A stretch of DNA of 64,000 nucleotides from Parerythrobacter lutipelagi (GCF_005434975.1 NZ_SKCJ01000001.1:1064001-1128000), one strand, 5' to 3'; positions 8,695-18,386 are shown, numbered from the stretch's first letter. Notes: generated by a model from the sequence alone, not told the origin. Program-made: numbers and translations.

Positions 8695-9114
8695 CTATCT
8701 GCAGGCACCGACGCGCCGCGCCTCGGCTGCAAACTGGAAGGGAGTCGATCCCTTGATGCCCTGGCCATCGATCTGCACCAGAGCATTGGTCTCGCGGCGG
8801 ATGTTGGTCCGCCCGTAACCGTCACCGGGGCAAGTGTACTGGACGGTGATTTCACTCGCACCGTCTTCGACCACATAGCGGCTGCAATTGGTTGCATTGT
8901 GACGCAGCTGGATCAATTCACGCCCTGAGCGCAGGCAGATTCTCTTGCTAGCGGCGCCATCGCGGAAACGCAGTTCCCACTCACCCTTTTCAAGCTTGTC
9001 GAGCATTGCAAGCGTCGGTGCTTGCGCGGTTGCAGGAGCGAACACGCACAGACCGGCTAGGCCCGCGGCGAGAGCGGACTTTGCAACAACGGAAAGGCGC
9101 GGCATAATTTTCAC
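8695..9114 (-). CDS. Small secreted protein, DUF3617-like
   Basis: About 139 residues with a clear signal peptide (cleavage near TAQA). The mature part has KGEWELRFRDG, a C-x-n-C pattern (RICLRSG ... NCSRYVV ... YTCPGDGYG) and a final Cys. This pattern (damage-like WELR start, paired cysteines, periplasmic) resembles DUF3617 proteins common in sphingomonads; function unknown. The GTG at 9114 is preferred because AAGG lies 7-8 bp upstream and gives a positively charged n-region; ATG at 9105 and 9129 are alternatives. It stands alone between queC and hslO. Confidence 0.75.
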   Translation of the reverse strand: MKIMPRLSVVAKSALAAGLAGLCVFAPATAQAPTLAMLDKLEKGEWELRFRDGAASKRICLRSGRELIQLRHNATNCSRYVVEDGASEITVQYTCPGDGYGRTNIRRETNALVQIDGQGIKGSTPFQFAAEARRVGACR

Positions 9115-9198
9115 AGGGTTACCTTGCATCTTTCAATTCATAGCAGAACTGCATGAACATGGCCTTACGACAAGTCGTGTCATGCCAGCGACGAATCG

Positions 9199-10101
9199 TT
9201 AAGCGGGAATTGGAAACGCTTTGGCACAGAAGGCGCAATCGACCTGTATCAAGCCGTCGTCATCAGCCATCTCGCTACGCTCTTCGACAGAAAAACGGTC
9301 GAGAAGCATGCTGTAGTGTTCCAGCGTGCATCGGCACCCGCGCGACAGCTTCGCGCCTGGAAGGATGCGCACCTGGTCTTCCTCGTGAAACAGCCGCCAG
9401 ACCAGCGCATCCATCGACAAGGCCGGATCGAGCAGTTCATCGTGTCTGATGCTGCCACCCATGACGGAGACGTGCTCCCAGTCGGGATGGTCCATCCGGA
9501 CATGCAAGCGCTCGCGGCCTTCCTCTCCATCGGGCAGATGCTGCAAGAGCATGCCGGCTGAGACAACCCGTCCGCCGGAACGGTGAATCGCCGCGCGAAT
9601 GAGAGTCGGAACCTGCTCGGACTGCGCGAAATAGGATTCACACGCCGCAGCGAGTGAATCGCCTTCGAGCGGCACAATCCCCTGATAGCGACCTGCCCCC
9701 TCCGATCGATCAAAGGTAATCGCAAGATAGCCCTTGCCGAACAACGCGAAGAGCGACGGGTTTGCCCCGAGCGACGCCAGCCGCCCGCGGTCGAAATCGA
9801 CATAGCCGCGCAGTTCGCCTTCCCGGAAGTCGCACACCAGCAAGCGGACGACACCGCCTTCTGTCTGTGCCTGCATCGTCATCTGCGCGCCGTCTTCCTT
9901 GACCAGCCCGCCCATCAACGCCCCAAGCACCACCGCTTCAGCAAGCAAATGCGCGATAGCCGGTGGATAGTCATGCGCCGAGAGAATTTCGTCCAGAACT
10001 GCGTCCAGACGGACGATCCGCCCACGCGCACTGCGCGAGGGGATAGTGAAGTTGAGGACCCTGTCGGTGTAGGTCTCTGGCGATTGGTGTTGCGTCGTCA
10101 T
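9199..10101 (-). CDS. hslO: Redox-regulated holdase chaperone Hsp33
   Basis: A 300-residue Hsp33 protein, a cytosolic chaperone activated by oxidation of four zinc cysteines. The C-terminal zinc centre is visible as GCRCTLEHY and DCAFCAKAF. The core contains LGALMGGLVKEDG and the substrate-binding N-terminal fold. The start at 10101 (MTTQHQSPE) matches family N-termini; the longer upstream frame is not protein-like. It is downstream of argF with a 46-bp gap on the same strand, giving the argD-argF-hslO order that is common in sphingomonads. Confidence 0.95.
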   Translation of the reverse strand: MTTQHQSPETYTDRVLNFTIPSRSARGRIVRLDAVLDEILSAHDYPPAIAHLLAEAVVLGALMGGLVKEDGAQMTMQAQTEGGVVRLLVCDFREGELRGYVDFDRGRLASLGANPSLFALFGKGYLAITFDRSEGAGRYQGIVPLEGDSLAAACESYFAQSEQVPTLIRAAIHRSGGRVVSAGMLLQHLPDGEEGRERLHVRMDHPDWEHVSVMGGSIRHDELLDPALSMDALVWRLFHEEDQVRILPGAKLSRGCRCTLEHYSMLLDRFSVEERSEMADDDGLIQVDCAFCAKAFPIPA

Positions 10102-10147
10102 GGCGCAGATATGGGAAGGCGCGGCGCGAAAGCCACCCGCTTTGCGG

Positions 10148-11074
10148 CTATAGCTTGTCGAAGCACCATAGCAGCACGGATTTCTGGGCATGGATCCGGT
10201 TTTCCGCTTCGTCGAACACGACCGATTGCGGGCCTTCAAACACGCTTTCCGTCACCTCGTCACCGACATGTGCAGGCAGACAATGCAGGAACAGTGCATC
10301 CGGTTTGGCCTGGGCCATCAGGGCGTCGTCGACCCGGTAAGGCTGCATCACGCGTTTGCGCTCCTGCTCTCCATCCTGCCCCATGGAAACCCATGTATCG
10401 GTGATAATGACATCAGCGCCCTGCGCCGCCTGCTCGGCGGAGTTCGTCAGCTCGATCTGCGCGCCACCCTTGCGCGCATGCTCGACCCACTGCCTCGCCG
10501 GTTCGTATCCCGGCGGCGTGGCCACGCGGACATTGAACTGGAACAGGCCGGCCGCTTCGAGAACGGAATTGAGCACATTGTTGCCATCGCCAAGCCACGC
10601 AATCTCCAGACCGGGCAGCGCCTTGCGGTGTTCGATCATGGTCAGCAGATCAGCGACGATCTGGCACGGATGCGATGCATCGGTCAGCCCGTTGATTACC
10701 GGGACGCTGGCATAGCGGGCCAATTCCTCGATCTTGGCGTGATCATCGGTCCGGATCATGATCGCATCAGCCATGCGGCTGAGGACCCGCGCTGTATCGG
10801 CAACTGTTTCGCCGCGGCCCAGCTGGCTGCTCGCCGAGTCGAGGATGAAGGCGCTGCCGCCAAGCTGGCGCATGGCGATATCGAAGCTGACGCGGGTCCG
10901 CGTGGAGCTTTTCTCGAAGATCATCGCCAGCACATGACCGTCAAGCGGCTTGTCCGCATCGGGTCTGCCCTTCGGCCAGCTCGTTCGCGCCGCCTTGCGA
11001 TCGATCGCGTCGCCAATCATCGCCGCAACCGCATCGGTCCCGGCATCCGACAGGTCGAGGAAATGCCGCACCAT
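10148..11074 (-). CDS. argF: Ornithine carbamoyltransferase
   Basis: A 308-residue anabolic OTCase forming citrulline from ornithine and carbamoyl phosphate. The carbamoyl-phosphate loop SSTRTR is at residues 56-61, ASHPCQ follows about residue 131, and the ornithine-binding HCLPAH motif is near residue 267. The start codon overlaps the argD stop by one base (TGATG), implying translational coupling. Length and motifs are typical. Confidence 0.96.
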   Translation of the reverse strand: MVRHFLDLSDAGTDAVAAMIGDAIDRKAARTSWPKGRPDADKPLDGHVLAMIFEKSSTRTRVSFDIAMRQLGGSAFILDSASSQLGRGETVADTARVLSRMADAIMIRTDDHAKIEELARYASVPVINGLTDASHPCQIVADLLTMIEHRKALPGLEIAWLGDGNNVLNSVLEAAGLFQFNVRVATPPGYEPARQWVEHARKGGAQIELTNSAEQAAQGADVIITDTWVSMGQDGEQERKRVMQPYRVDDALMAQAKPDALFLHCLPAHVGDEVTESVFEGPQSVVFDEAENRIHAQKSVLLWCFDKL

Positions 11075-12264
11075 CAGGCGGGCTCAGGCGCTTCGTAATC
11101 GGCAGCACCGGCGGAGAGCTTGTCGAAGAATTCCTCGATCTCCGCATCGCCGATGACCAGCGGCGGCAAAACGCGCAGCGTGTTATCGCCAGCCGCAACG
11201 GTGAGGAGCTGGTGATTGTCCCGCAGGTGGACGAAGAACGGCCGGCTTTCGACCTTCATCTTGATCCCGAGCATCAGCCCCTTGCCCCGGACGAGCTCGA
11301 ACAGGTCGGGGTAATTGCCGATAAACTGCTCGAGACGCGAACGAATGCGCTCACCCTTGTCAGTGACTTCGACAAGAAATTCATCGTTCGCGACAGCGTC
11401 CATCACCGCCGAACCGGCAGCCATGGCAAGCGGATTGCCGCCGTAAGTCGAACCATGCGTGCCGAACACCATCCCGCGTGCGGCCTTTTCTGTGGCGAGG
11501 CACGCGCCGAGCGGGAAGCCGCCGCCGATGCCTTTCGCTGTCGCGAGAATATCGGGCTCTATGCCATAATGTTCGTGAGCGTAGAGCAAGCCGGTGCGGG
11601 CAACGCCGCACTGCACTTCGTCAAGCACGAGCATCAGATCATGCTCGTCCGCCAATTGGCGCAGGCCCTGCATGAACGCGTCCGAAGCAGGGCGGATTCC
11701 GCCTTCGCCCTGGATCGGTTCGACCAGGAAACCCGCCGTGTGCGGGCCGATCGCAGCCTTGGCTGCTTCAAGGTCATCGAAATCGACATATTTGAACCCG
11801 GCGAGCAGCGGCATGAAGCCCTTGTGCATCTTGTCCTGGTTGGAGGCACTGATGGTCGCCATTGTGCGGCCGTGAAAGGCGTTCTTGAACGTGATCAGTT
11901 CGTAGCGCTCTTCATTACCAGCGTGCTGGTGGTAAGCACGGGCCGTCTTGATGGCCGTTTCGACCGCTTCCGCGCCGGAATTGGTGAAAAAGACCGTATC
12001 GGCAAAGGTGTTGTCGACCAGCTTCTGCGCCAGCTCTTCACCCTGCGGACTCCCGTAGAGGTTCGAGACATGCATCAGCGTTTCTGCTTGCTTCTGAATC
12101 GCGCCGATCAGGCCTTGATGACTGTGCCCGAGCAGGTTCACTGCGATACCGCTAGCGAAGTCGAGATAGCGGGTGCCGTCCTCGTCGATCAGGTGGCAGT
12201 GATCGCCCTTTACGGGACGGACACCGCAGCGCGGATAGACGGGCATGAGTGGCGTGATTGTCAT
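11074..12264 (-). CDS. argD: Acetylornithine aminotransferase
   Basis: A 396-residue class III PLP aminotransferase converting N-acetylglutamate semialdehyde to N-acetylornithine. The PLP lysine lies in [14 protein letters not shown] near residue 241, preceded by the DEVQCG aspartate motif; [10 protein letters not shown] and GRTMAT are also present. It is the first gene of argD-argF-hslO, coupled to argF by a 1-bp overlap. ATG 12264 gives the family N-terminus; an ATG 7 codons later (MPVYPRC) is also possible. Confidence 0.95.
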   Translation of the reverse strand: MTITPLMPVYPRCGVRPVKGDHCHLIDEDGTRYLDFASGIAVNLLGHSHQGLIGAIQKQAETLMHVSNLYGSPQGEELAQKLVDNTFADTVFFTNSGAEAVETAIKTARAYHQHAGNEERYELITFKNAFHGRTMATISASNQDKMHKGFMPLLAGFKYVDFDDLEAAKAAIGPHTAGFLVEPIQGEGGIRPASDAFMQGLRQLADEHDLMLVLDEVQCGVARTGLLYAHEHYGIEPDILATAKGIGGGFPLGACLATEKAARGMVFGTHGSTYGGNPLAMAAGSAVMDAVANDEFLVEVTDKGERIRSRLEQFIGNYPDLFELVRGKGLMLGIKMKVESRPFFVHLRDNHQLLTVAAGDNTLRVLPPLVIGDAEIEEFFDKLSAGAADYEAPEPA

Positions 12265-12397
12265 CGCAAAAATCCGTTCGAATCTGTCGTTTCAAAAGCA
12301 AATGGCGACCCCGAGGGAGCCGCCATCGCTGTTTCGGTCGACCCGAAATGCCTGAACTGCGTCGGCACCTCAAGTCGCGGTGATCAAATGCCCCGGA

Positions 12398-12919
12398 TCA
12401 TTCAGCCGGGACGAGATTGACCGCCGAATGTTTGCCTCGTCGATCGACTTCGAGGTCGAACTCGTAACGCTCACCTTCGTTGATCGCGCTGAGGCCGCTG
12501 CGTTCGACAGCACTGATATGGACAAACGCATCGGGCTGCCCGTCATCACGCACGAGGAATCCGAAGCCCTTCATTGCATTGAAGAACTTGACGGTTCCGG
12601 TCGCCTTCTCGCCGGTCAGTTCGCGCTGCGGCGCACCGCCGCGATCGCCGCGCTCTGCGCGATCACCTCCGCGCGATTCGACAGCAATAACGTCGCCGAC
12701 GATCTGGATGTCCTGCGCGGATACTTTGCCGCCGCGATCCACCAGATTGTATTCCAGCTCCTGCCCTTCGGCGAGACCTTCGAGGCCGGCACGTTCAACC
12801 GCACTGATATGGATGAAGACGTCTTCGCCCCCACCTTCCTGCTGGATGAAGCCGAAGCCCTTTTGTCCGTTGAAGAATTTCACGGTACCTTTGCCGGTAC
12901 CGACGACCTGAGCGGGCAT
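12398..12919 (-). CDS. Cold-shock protein, two CSD domains (in-frame part)
   Basis: 173 residues holding two cold-shock domains. The first has RNP1 KGFGFIQ and RNP2 VFIHI; the second has RNP1 KGFGFLV and RNP2 AFVHI. A charged linker joins them (RGGDRAERGDRGG). Such proteins bind single-stranded RNA/DNA and act as RNA chaperones. ATG 12919 (MPAQVVG) is the only ordinary start in this frame, but no Shine-Dalgarno precedes it and the frame stays open through a Gly/Arg-rich stretch up to 13069. I therefore think the true start is at 13179 in another frame; see the spanning feature. Confidence 0.9.
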   Translation of the reverse strand: MPAQVVGTGKGTVKFFNGQKGFGFIQQEGGGEDVFIHISAVERAGLEGLAEGQELEYNLVDRGGKVSAQDIQIVGDVIAVESRGGDRAERGDRGGAPQRELTGEKATGTVKFFNAMKGFGFLVRDDGQPDAFVHISAVERSGLSAINEGERYEFDLEVDRRGKHSAVNLVPAE

Positions 12920-13179
12920 ACGGTTGAAACCGCCGCCGCCGCCAGCGCCGCCACCAGCGCCAGGTCCGCCGCCACGAGGGCCGCCCGGACCACCGCGAGC
13001 ACCGCCGCCGCCAAAGCGATCACCGCCGCCGCCGCCGAAACGGTCACCGCCGCCCCGCCGCCGTAGCTGTCACCGCCAAATCCACCACCGGGCGAGCCAC
13101 CAAACGGATCAAAACCGTCTTCGCCAAAATTGTCGCGCTTGTCCCGTCCGCGGCCTCGACGGCCTCTATCGTAACCCAT
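12398..13179 (-). pseudogene. Full cold-shock gene with apparent 1-nt frameshift in Gly-rich arm
   Basis: The likely complete gene starts at ATG 13179 (MGYDRGRRGRGRDKRD) and reads into a Gly-rich arm (GGDSYGGG). It then loses frame at a run of four C on the plus strand (13053-13056). One base further, the other frame continues with GGDRFGGGGGDRFGGGG, then GGP repeats and FNR-MPAQVV into the two cold-shock domains. One extra G in the minus-strand GGGG run would join both parts into a ~260-residue protein with an N-terminal RG/G-rich arm. Possible causes are a sequencing/assembly error in the GC-rich repeat, a real mutation, or recoding. Confidence 0.7.
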
Positions 13180-13443
13180 AATTAAAAACGTACCTTCGTA
13201 ACCCCGCCCCTTTTCGACGATGCGGGCGACCGGACGGCTGGCCTGCCTCGCATCTCAGTGGAGAGCTTGCATAGAGCAAGCCATCCAACAATCTTCGATC
13301 ATAGCGCACAAAGTGCCGCTATGCGAATGAATTAGCATTCCGAGCCCGTGTGGCTTGAAAATGTGACATTTTGGCAAAGCGATGCAGCTTGTTTCGTCAG
13401 GTTTCGTACGGCAGAAGGGCGCGCGGGCAAACAAAGGGCGAAG

Positions 13444-13881
13444 ATGAGCGATTTTCGGAAATTGACCGACTCGATGCTGGCGAGTCCGCAGATCACTGCG
13501 GAGGACGTGGCTGCAGCGGCACGCGCAGGGATCACGCTGATCATCAACAATCGGCCCGACGGCGAATCACCCGACCAGCCGGACGGCGCTGAAATAGAGG
13601 CTGCGGCCACCGCAGCCGGGATCGCTTATTGCGCCATCCCGATTACCCAGGCCGGCTTCAGTCTTCCGCAGGTTGAGGCCATGGGCGAAGCGCTGAGCAA
13701 GGCGGAAGGGCCGGTTCTCGCTTACTGCCGGTCTGGCACACGCTCGACATTGCTATGGGCGCTCGCACAGGCAAAGGCCGGCGAGGATCCCGAAGATCTG
13801 GCGGTTATGGCCCAGCGCGCAGGCTACGATATTTCTCCGGTGCGCCCGGCGATGGATGCGCTAGCCACGCAAGCCGACTGA
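13444..13881 (+). CDS. TIGR01244 / DUF442 phosphatase-like protein
   Basis: A 145-residue protein of the DUF442 (TIGR01244) family, with a protein-tyrosine-phosphatase/rhodanese-like fold. The active-site loop C-x5-R is visible in YCRSGTRS near residue 100. The N-terminal SPQITAEDV and INNRPDGE segments are characteristic. In other bacteria the domain is often fused to a beta-lactamase-like domain linked with sulfide metabolism; here it stands alone, so the substrate is unknown. AAAGGGCG precedes the ATG. It converges on the amidohydrolase with only 1 bp between the stops. Confidence 0.87.
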   Translation: MSDFRKLTDSMLASPQITAEDVAAAARAGITLIINNRPDGESPDQPDGAEIEAAATAAGIAYCAIPITQAGFSLPQVEAMGEALSKAEGPVLAYCRSGTRSTLLWALAQAKAGEDPEDLAVMAQRAGYDISPVRPAMDALATQAD

Positions 13882-13882
13882 T

Positions 13883-15307
13883 TCACTCGCGGAAGTCGAG
13901 CGGCGGCGCGCGATCGCCCAAGAGTGATTCGTACTGGTAGCCCTCGCCGCGAGCGGTATCGAATTCCTCGCGGGCTGCCGACCGGAGATCCGGATCGGTG
14001 AACAGTTCCACTGCTGCCAGCGTCATTGCCTTCGCGGCAAGTTGCGCGCCCTTCGCACCGATCGAATGACCGCTTGCGGCGACCGCCTGCCAGCTGTGGG
14101 CACTGGTGCCCGGAACCCAGGTCGCCGTCCGCACGCCTACGGTCGGCGTCGCCCATGAAACATCGCCCACATCGGTCGACCCATAGCCGAGCGATTTGGA
14201 ATAGGGCCCGATCCGTGACGCGGTTTCCAGCGGTTTGGCCGCATCGCCAAGGCTGGCGGACATCTCTTCCGCCCATGCGCGTTCCTCTTCGGTGTAGGAT
14301 ATTCCGCCCAGCTCGCGCAGCTTGCCGTCCATCATCCGCGCCAATGTTTCGTTGACCAGCAGCGGATTGTTGCCGTGGATGATCTCGATCTCGACATCGG
14401 TGCCGGTGCCCATCGCAGCACCCTTTGCGGTTGCTTCGAGCCGCTCCCACAGGGCACGGACTTCGTCGGCATCCGAGTGGCGGACATAGTAGAACACTTC
14501 CGCGAAATCGGGGATCACATTGGGTGCGCTGCCGCCTTCGGTGATCACGTAATGGATGCGCGTGTCCATCGTCGTGTGCTCGCGCATCATGTTGACCATC
14601 ATGTTCATCGCCTCGACCCCGTCGAGCGCAGAGCGCCCGCGTTCAGGGGCACCCGCCGCATGCGCGGATACCCCGCGAAAACGAAACTTTGCGGACCGGT
14701 TGGCAAGGCTCGTACGCGCGGCGGCGCTGTTTTCATCATCGGCGTGCCAGTGGATGCTGAAATCCACATCGTCGAACAAGCCCGCGCGGACCATGTACAC
14801 CTTGCCCGAGCCGCCTTCTTCGGCAGGCGTGCCGTGGAACCGGATGCGCCCTGGCGTGCCGGTCTTTTCAAGCCATCGCTTGATTGCAATGGCCGCCGTC
14901 AGCGAACCTGCGCCGAACAGATTGTGCCCGCAGGCATGCCCGGCATGCTTGTCTGCCAACGGATCGCGGCTGGCGGAATTCGACTGCGTAATCCCGGGCA
15001 GGGCATCGAATTCGGCAAGAATTGCGATGACCGGCCCGCCTTCGCCCCATTCGCCTACAAAGGCGGTCGGGATGTCCGCTACGCCGCGGGTTACATCGAA
15101 GCCTTCCTGCGCCAGCTCGTCTTGCAGCAATCCGCTGGAACGGGTTTCCTGGTAGCCGAGCTCAGCCCAGTCCCAGATCTGCTTAGCAACGCGTTCGGTC
15201 CGTTCCTCCTGAGCGGTCACCTCGGCCAGGGCATCGGCTGGCTGCGCGATCGCCGAGGCTGGAAGGGCAAGCGCCGAAGTGGCTACAAGCAAGGCAAGAA
15301 TTTTCAT
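13883..15307 (-). CDS. Secreted M20 family amidohydrolase, AbgB-like
   Basis: A 474-residue metallo-amidohydrolase of the M20 peptidase family, closest in style to AbgB (aminobenzoyl-glutamate hydrolase subunit). The metal-site segment is AGHACGHNLFG. The segment TPAEEGGSGK carries the catalytic Glu pair, and IHWHAD a further His. An N-terminal signal peptide (LALPASAIAQ, about residue 22) puts it in the periplasm, unlike E. coli AbgB. The start at 15307 gives that signal; the longer frame is untypical. No AbgA or AbgT partner is adjacent, so the substrate is uncertain. Confidence 0.87.
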   Translation of the reverse strand: MKILALLVATSALALPASAIAQPADALAEVTAQEERTERVAKQIWDWAELGYQETRSSGLLQDELAQEGFDVTRGVADIPTAFVGEWGEGGPVIAILAEFDALPGITQSNSASRDPLADKHAGHACGHNLFGAGSLTAAIAIKRWLEKTGTPGRIRFHGTPAEEGGSGKVYMVRAGLFDDVDFSIHWHADDENSAAARTSLANRSAKFRFRGVSAHAAGAPERGRSALDGVEAMNMMVNMMREHTTMDTRIHYVITEGGSAPNVIPDFAEVFYYVRHSDADEVRALWERLEATAKGAAMGTGTDVEIEIIHGNNPLLVNETLARMMDGKLRELGGISYTEEERAWAEEMSASLGDAAKPLETASRIGPYSKSLGYGSTDVGDVSWATPTVGVRTATWVPGTSAHSWQAVAASGHSIGAKGAQLAAKAMTLAAVELFTDPDLRSAAREEFDTARGEGYQYESLLGDRAPPLDFRE

Positions 15308-15408
15308 GAGACAGTCCCCTTTGGGCGCGCACTCTATCGCCGCGGGGCGCAGGCGCAAGCGGATCGCAACCTCTCGACTGCAACTGACTCTTGTGTCAGT
15401 AACATGGC

Positions 15409-15816
15409 ATGATTCAATTCGCGCAATTTGGCGGTTCGCTCGTTGCGATTATCCTGCTTGCCTGGCTGGTCCACAAGCTCGGGCTGGGCGGCGATATGCG
15501 TATCCGCAACGAACAGCAGGCACGCGAGCTGGCCGACGAAGCCGAAAGCGGTTTCGAACCGGTTGAGATCGCAATCGACCGCGCCGGATACAGCGCAATC
15601 ATGCGCGATGCTGGCGGACGGATCTTGTTGCTCCGCCGGCATGGTGCGAACTTTGCCGGGCGGCTCATCACCTTGCGCCCGGACGCAAGGCTCGATCAGG
15701 GTTTCCTGACAATTTTTGCCGACGACAAGCCCTTTGGCCCGGTTACCCTCAATCTCGGCAATGCGGCACAGGAATGGGCCGCAAGCCTCAGGCGGCTGGA
15801 GAAATCCAGTGCCTGA
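15409..15816 (+). CDS. Membrane-anchored hypothetical protein
   Basis: 135 residues with one N-terminal transmembrane segment (about residues 8-24, SLVAIILLAWLVHKL), then a soluble domain of about 105 residues. I do not recognise a family; similar short proteins occur next to sterol-desaturase genes in sphingomonads, though that is from memory. The soluble part has FEPVEIAIDRAG, RILLLRRHG and a Trp near the C-terminus. The 3' end overlaps the desaturase start by 8 bp, so the two are coupled and may work on the same membrane lipid. Confidence 0.75.
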   Translation: MIQFAQFGGSLVAIILLAWLVHKLGLGGDMRIRNEQQARELADEAESGFEPVEIAIDRAGYSAIMRDAGGRILLLRRHGANFAGRLITLRPDARLDQGFLTIFADDKPFGPVTLNLGNAAQEWAASLRRLEKSSA

Positions 15817-16762
15817 CTTCTCGCCGACCGAACTCGCGGTGCCCGGCTTTGTCCTGCTGGTCTTGCTGGAAATGCTCTGGGCGTGGAAGAAACGACCCGA
15901 AGCCTACGAACAGCGCGACACGCTGACCAGCCTTGCCTTCGGGCTCGGCAGCACCGTTGCCGGCGCGTTGACCGGCGGATTTTTCTTAGCTCTGTTCATC
16001 TGGGTCTGGCAGTACCGGCTGTTCGATTTCGGCCCGGAATGGTGGGCGGTGTGGTGGGCATGGCCGCTTTGTTTCGTGCTCGATGATCTCAAATATTACT
16101 GGGTTCACCGTTTCGGACACCGCGTGCGCTGGTTCTGGGCGAGCCATGTGAACCACCATTCAAGCCAGCACTACAACCTCAGCACTGCCCTGCGCCAGAC
16201 ATGGACGGGCTTTTTGACGCTTGGCTTTGCATTTGCCTTGCCGCTGGTGCTGCTTGGCTTCCACCCGCTGATGATAGCGATCTCCAGCGGGTTCAACCTG
16301 ATCTACCAGTTCTGGATTCACACCGAAGCGATCGGCAAAATGCCGCGATGGTTCGAAGCGGTGATGAACACGCCGAGCCACCACCGCGTCCACCATGCGA
16401 CCAACCCGCGATATCTCGACCGCAACTATGCGGGAGTCTTCATCGTCTGGGACCGGCTGTTCGGCACCTTCGAGGAAGAGCGCCCGGATGAAGAACGCAT
16501 TCGCTACGGCATTGTGAAACAGCTCGGCAGCTTCAACCTGTTGTGGGCCGTGTTTCACGAATGGATCGGGATCGCACGCGACATGTGGCGCGCGCCATGG
16601 CGGCACAAGCTATCGTACCTGCTGCGCGAACCGGGCTGGACGCATGATGGTAGCCGCGAGACCTCGGACATGATCCGAGCCCGATGGCAGGAGCGGATGG
16701 CCGCGCAAGAACCAATCGTAACCGAAAAACCAGTTGCGGGTGAAAACCCGATTGCAGGCTAG
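15809..16762 (+). CDS. Sterol desaturase / fatty acid hydroxylase family protein
   Basis: A 317-residue integral membrane di-iron enzyme. The His clusters of the family are visible as HRFGHR, SHVNHHSSQHYN, and HHRVHHATN, together with about four hydrophobic segments. Such enzymes hydroxylate or desaturate lipids; in sphingomonads members act on carotenoids, sterol-like lipids or sphingolipids, and the substrate here is undetermined. GTG 15809 is chosen because GGAG is 7 bp upstream and the hydrophobic N-terminus begins just after; the ATG at 15716 lies deep inside the preceding gene. It is followed 37 bp later by a GMC oxidoreductase. Confidence 0.88.
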   Translation: MPDFSPTELAVPGFVLLVLLEMLWAWKKRPEAYEQRDTLTSLAFGLGSTVAGALTGGFFLALFIWVWQYRLFDFGPEWWAVWWAWPLCFVLDDLKYYWVHRFGHRVRWFWASHVNHHSSQHYNLSTALRQTWTGFLTLGFAFALPLVLLGFHPLMIAISSGFNLIYQFWIHTEAIGKMPRWFEAVMNTPSHHRVHHATNPRYLDRNYAGVFIVWDRLFGTFEEERPDEERIRYGIVKQLGSFNLLWAVFHEWIGIARDMWRAPWRHKLSYLLREPGWTHDGSRETSDMIRARWQERMAAQEPIVTEKPVAGENPIAG

Positions 16763-16799
16763 GAACGCGCAGCCTAACCTCCCCGGCAAAGGAGAGGAC

Positions 16800-18386
16800 A
16801 TGGCTGACTACGACATCATCGTCATCGGAGGCGGCAGTGCAGGCAGCGCAGTTGCGGGCAGGCTTTCTGTCGATGGCACGCGGCGGGTGTGCCTGATCGA
16901 GGCTGGCGGGCGGAACAACAACTTCCTCGTCAAGACGCCGGGCTTCATGCCCTTTCTGCTGAAAAACTCGAACTACCGCTACGAAACCGTGCCGCAAAAA
17001 GGCCTCAACGGGCGCATCGGCTACCAGCCGCGTGGCAAGGGGCTGGGCGGTTCTTCCGCGATCAACGCCATGGTGTATATTCGCGGCAACCGCTGGGATT
17101 ACGACAATTGGGCCGCAATGGGCTGCAACGGCTGGGCCTATGACGACGTCCTGCCTTATTTCAGGAAAGCCGAAAGCAACGAGCGCGGTGCCGACGAATA
17201 TCACAGCGATACCGGCCCGCTGTTCGTTTCCGATCAGAAATGGGCGAACCCCACCAGCCATGATTTCGTGAAGAGCGCGGCCGCGCTGCAACTGCGCGAA
17301 AACGCGGATTTCAACGGTGAGCGGCAGGACGGTTTCGGTCTCTATCAGGTCACCCAGCGGGACGGCGAACGCTGGTCCGCTGCGCGCGCCTATGTCGAAC
17401 CGATCCGCGAGCAGGGCAATTTCCATGTCCGGACCAAGACACTGGTCGAAAAGCTCGTGATCGAGAACGGCCGGGTCACGGGCGTCGCCATCCGCAAGGG
17501 CCGCAAGCGCGAAGTGCTGCAAGCCAAAGGCGGTGTGGTGCTGAGTGCCGGGGCTTTCAATTCACCGCAGATCCTGATGACCAGCGGTATCGGGCCGGCG
17601 GCGCATTTGCAGGAACACGGCATCGATGTGGTTCTCGACAAACCGGAAGTCGGCGCCAATCTGCAGGACCACATCGACTATGTTTCCGGGTGGGAGACCG
17701 AATCCACTGTTCCGATCGGCGATAGCTTGGCGGGGACGGCGCGGATGGCGAAGGCCATGATCGAACACCGCCGCAAGCGGACCGGGATCATGACGACACC
17801 CTATGCCGAGGCGGGCGGATTCTGGAACGTCATGCCCGACGCGCCCGCGCCCGATGTGCAATGGCATTTCGTGCCGGCAGTGCTGGAAGACCACGGGCGC
17901 GAGAAAGTCAAAGGACACGGATTCTCGCTCCACGCCTGTGTCCTGCGCCCGGAAAGCCGCGGCACTGTGCGTCTGAACTCCTCCGACGCCGCCGATGCCC
18001 CGCGGATCGACCCCAACTTCCTCGACGACGAGCGCGACATGGCGGTGATGCGCGGCGGGGTGCGCCTGTCGCACCGGATTGCCGACACCGGGCCGCTGGC
18101 CGAGTACGAGCCGAAAGACAGGCACCCGATCGATCTCAGCGATGATTCGGCCCTCGACCAACTGATCCGCAACCGTGCGGACACCGTCTATCACCCGGTC
18201 GGCACATGCCGGATGGGGGCAGATGATGCTGCGGTCGTCGATACCACGCTGAAGGCGCGAGGGATCGACGGTCTATGGATCGCCGATGCGTCGATCATGC
18301 CGAAAATCGTCAGCGGCAACACCAACGCCCCATCGATCATGATCGGCGAGCGCTGTGCGGACTTCATCAAGGCTGCGCTGCAATAG
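16800..18386 (+). CDS. GMC family FAD oxidoreductase (choline dehydrogenase-like)
   Basis: A 528-residue glucose-methanol-choline oxidoreductase. The FAD dinucleotide motif GGGSAGSAVAGRL lies at residues 9-21, GLGGSSAINAM near residue 81, and the C-terminal active-site region has YHPVGTCRMG and GNTNAPSIM. It oxidises an alcohol to an aldehyde. The choline assignment is not secure, since no betB or choline transporter is nearby. GGAGAGGAC directly precedes the ATG at 16800. It is the last gene of a plus-strand unit with the sterol-desaturase-like gene, which suggests a hydroxylation-then-oxidation pathway. Confidence 0.9.
   Translation: MADYDIIVIGGGSAGSAVAGRLSVDGTRRVCLIEAGGRNNNFLVKTPGFMPFLLKNSNYRYETVPQKGLNGRIGYQPRGKGLGGSSAINAMVYIRGNRWDYDNWAAMGCNGWAYDDVLPYFRKAESNERGADEYHSDTGPLFVSDQKWANPTSHDFVKSAAALQLRENADFNGERQDGFGLYQVTQRDGERWSAARAYVEPIREQGNFHVRTKTLVEKLVIENGRVTGVAIRKGRKREVLQAKGGVVLSAGAFNSPQILMTSGIGPAAHLQEHGIDVVLDKPEVGANLQDHIDYVSGWETESTVPIGDSLAGTARMAKAMIEHRRKRTGIMTTPYAEAGGFWNVMPDAPAPDVQWHFVPAVLEDHGREKVKGHGFSLHACVLRPESRGTVRLNSSDAADAPRIDPNFLDDERDMAVMRGGVRLSHRIADTGPLAEYEPKDRHPIDLSDDSALDQLIRNRADTVYHPVGTCRMGADDAAVVDTTLKARGIDGLWIADASIMPKIVSGNTNAPSIMIGERCADFIKAALQ

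Noticed and set aside
12380-13066. 228-codon Ala-rich frame antisense to the cold-shock gene
   Set aside because: It is the complement of the Gly-rich repeat and the cold-shock domains; no protein features.
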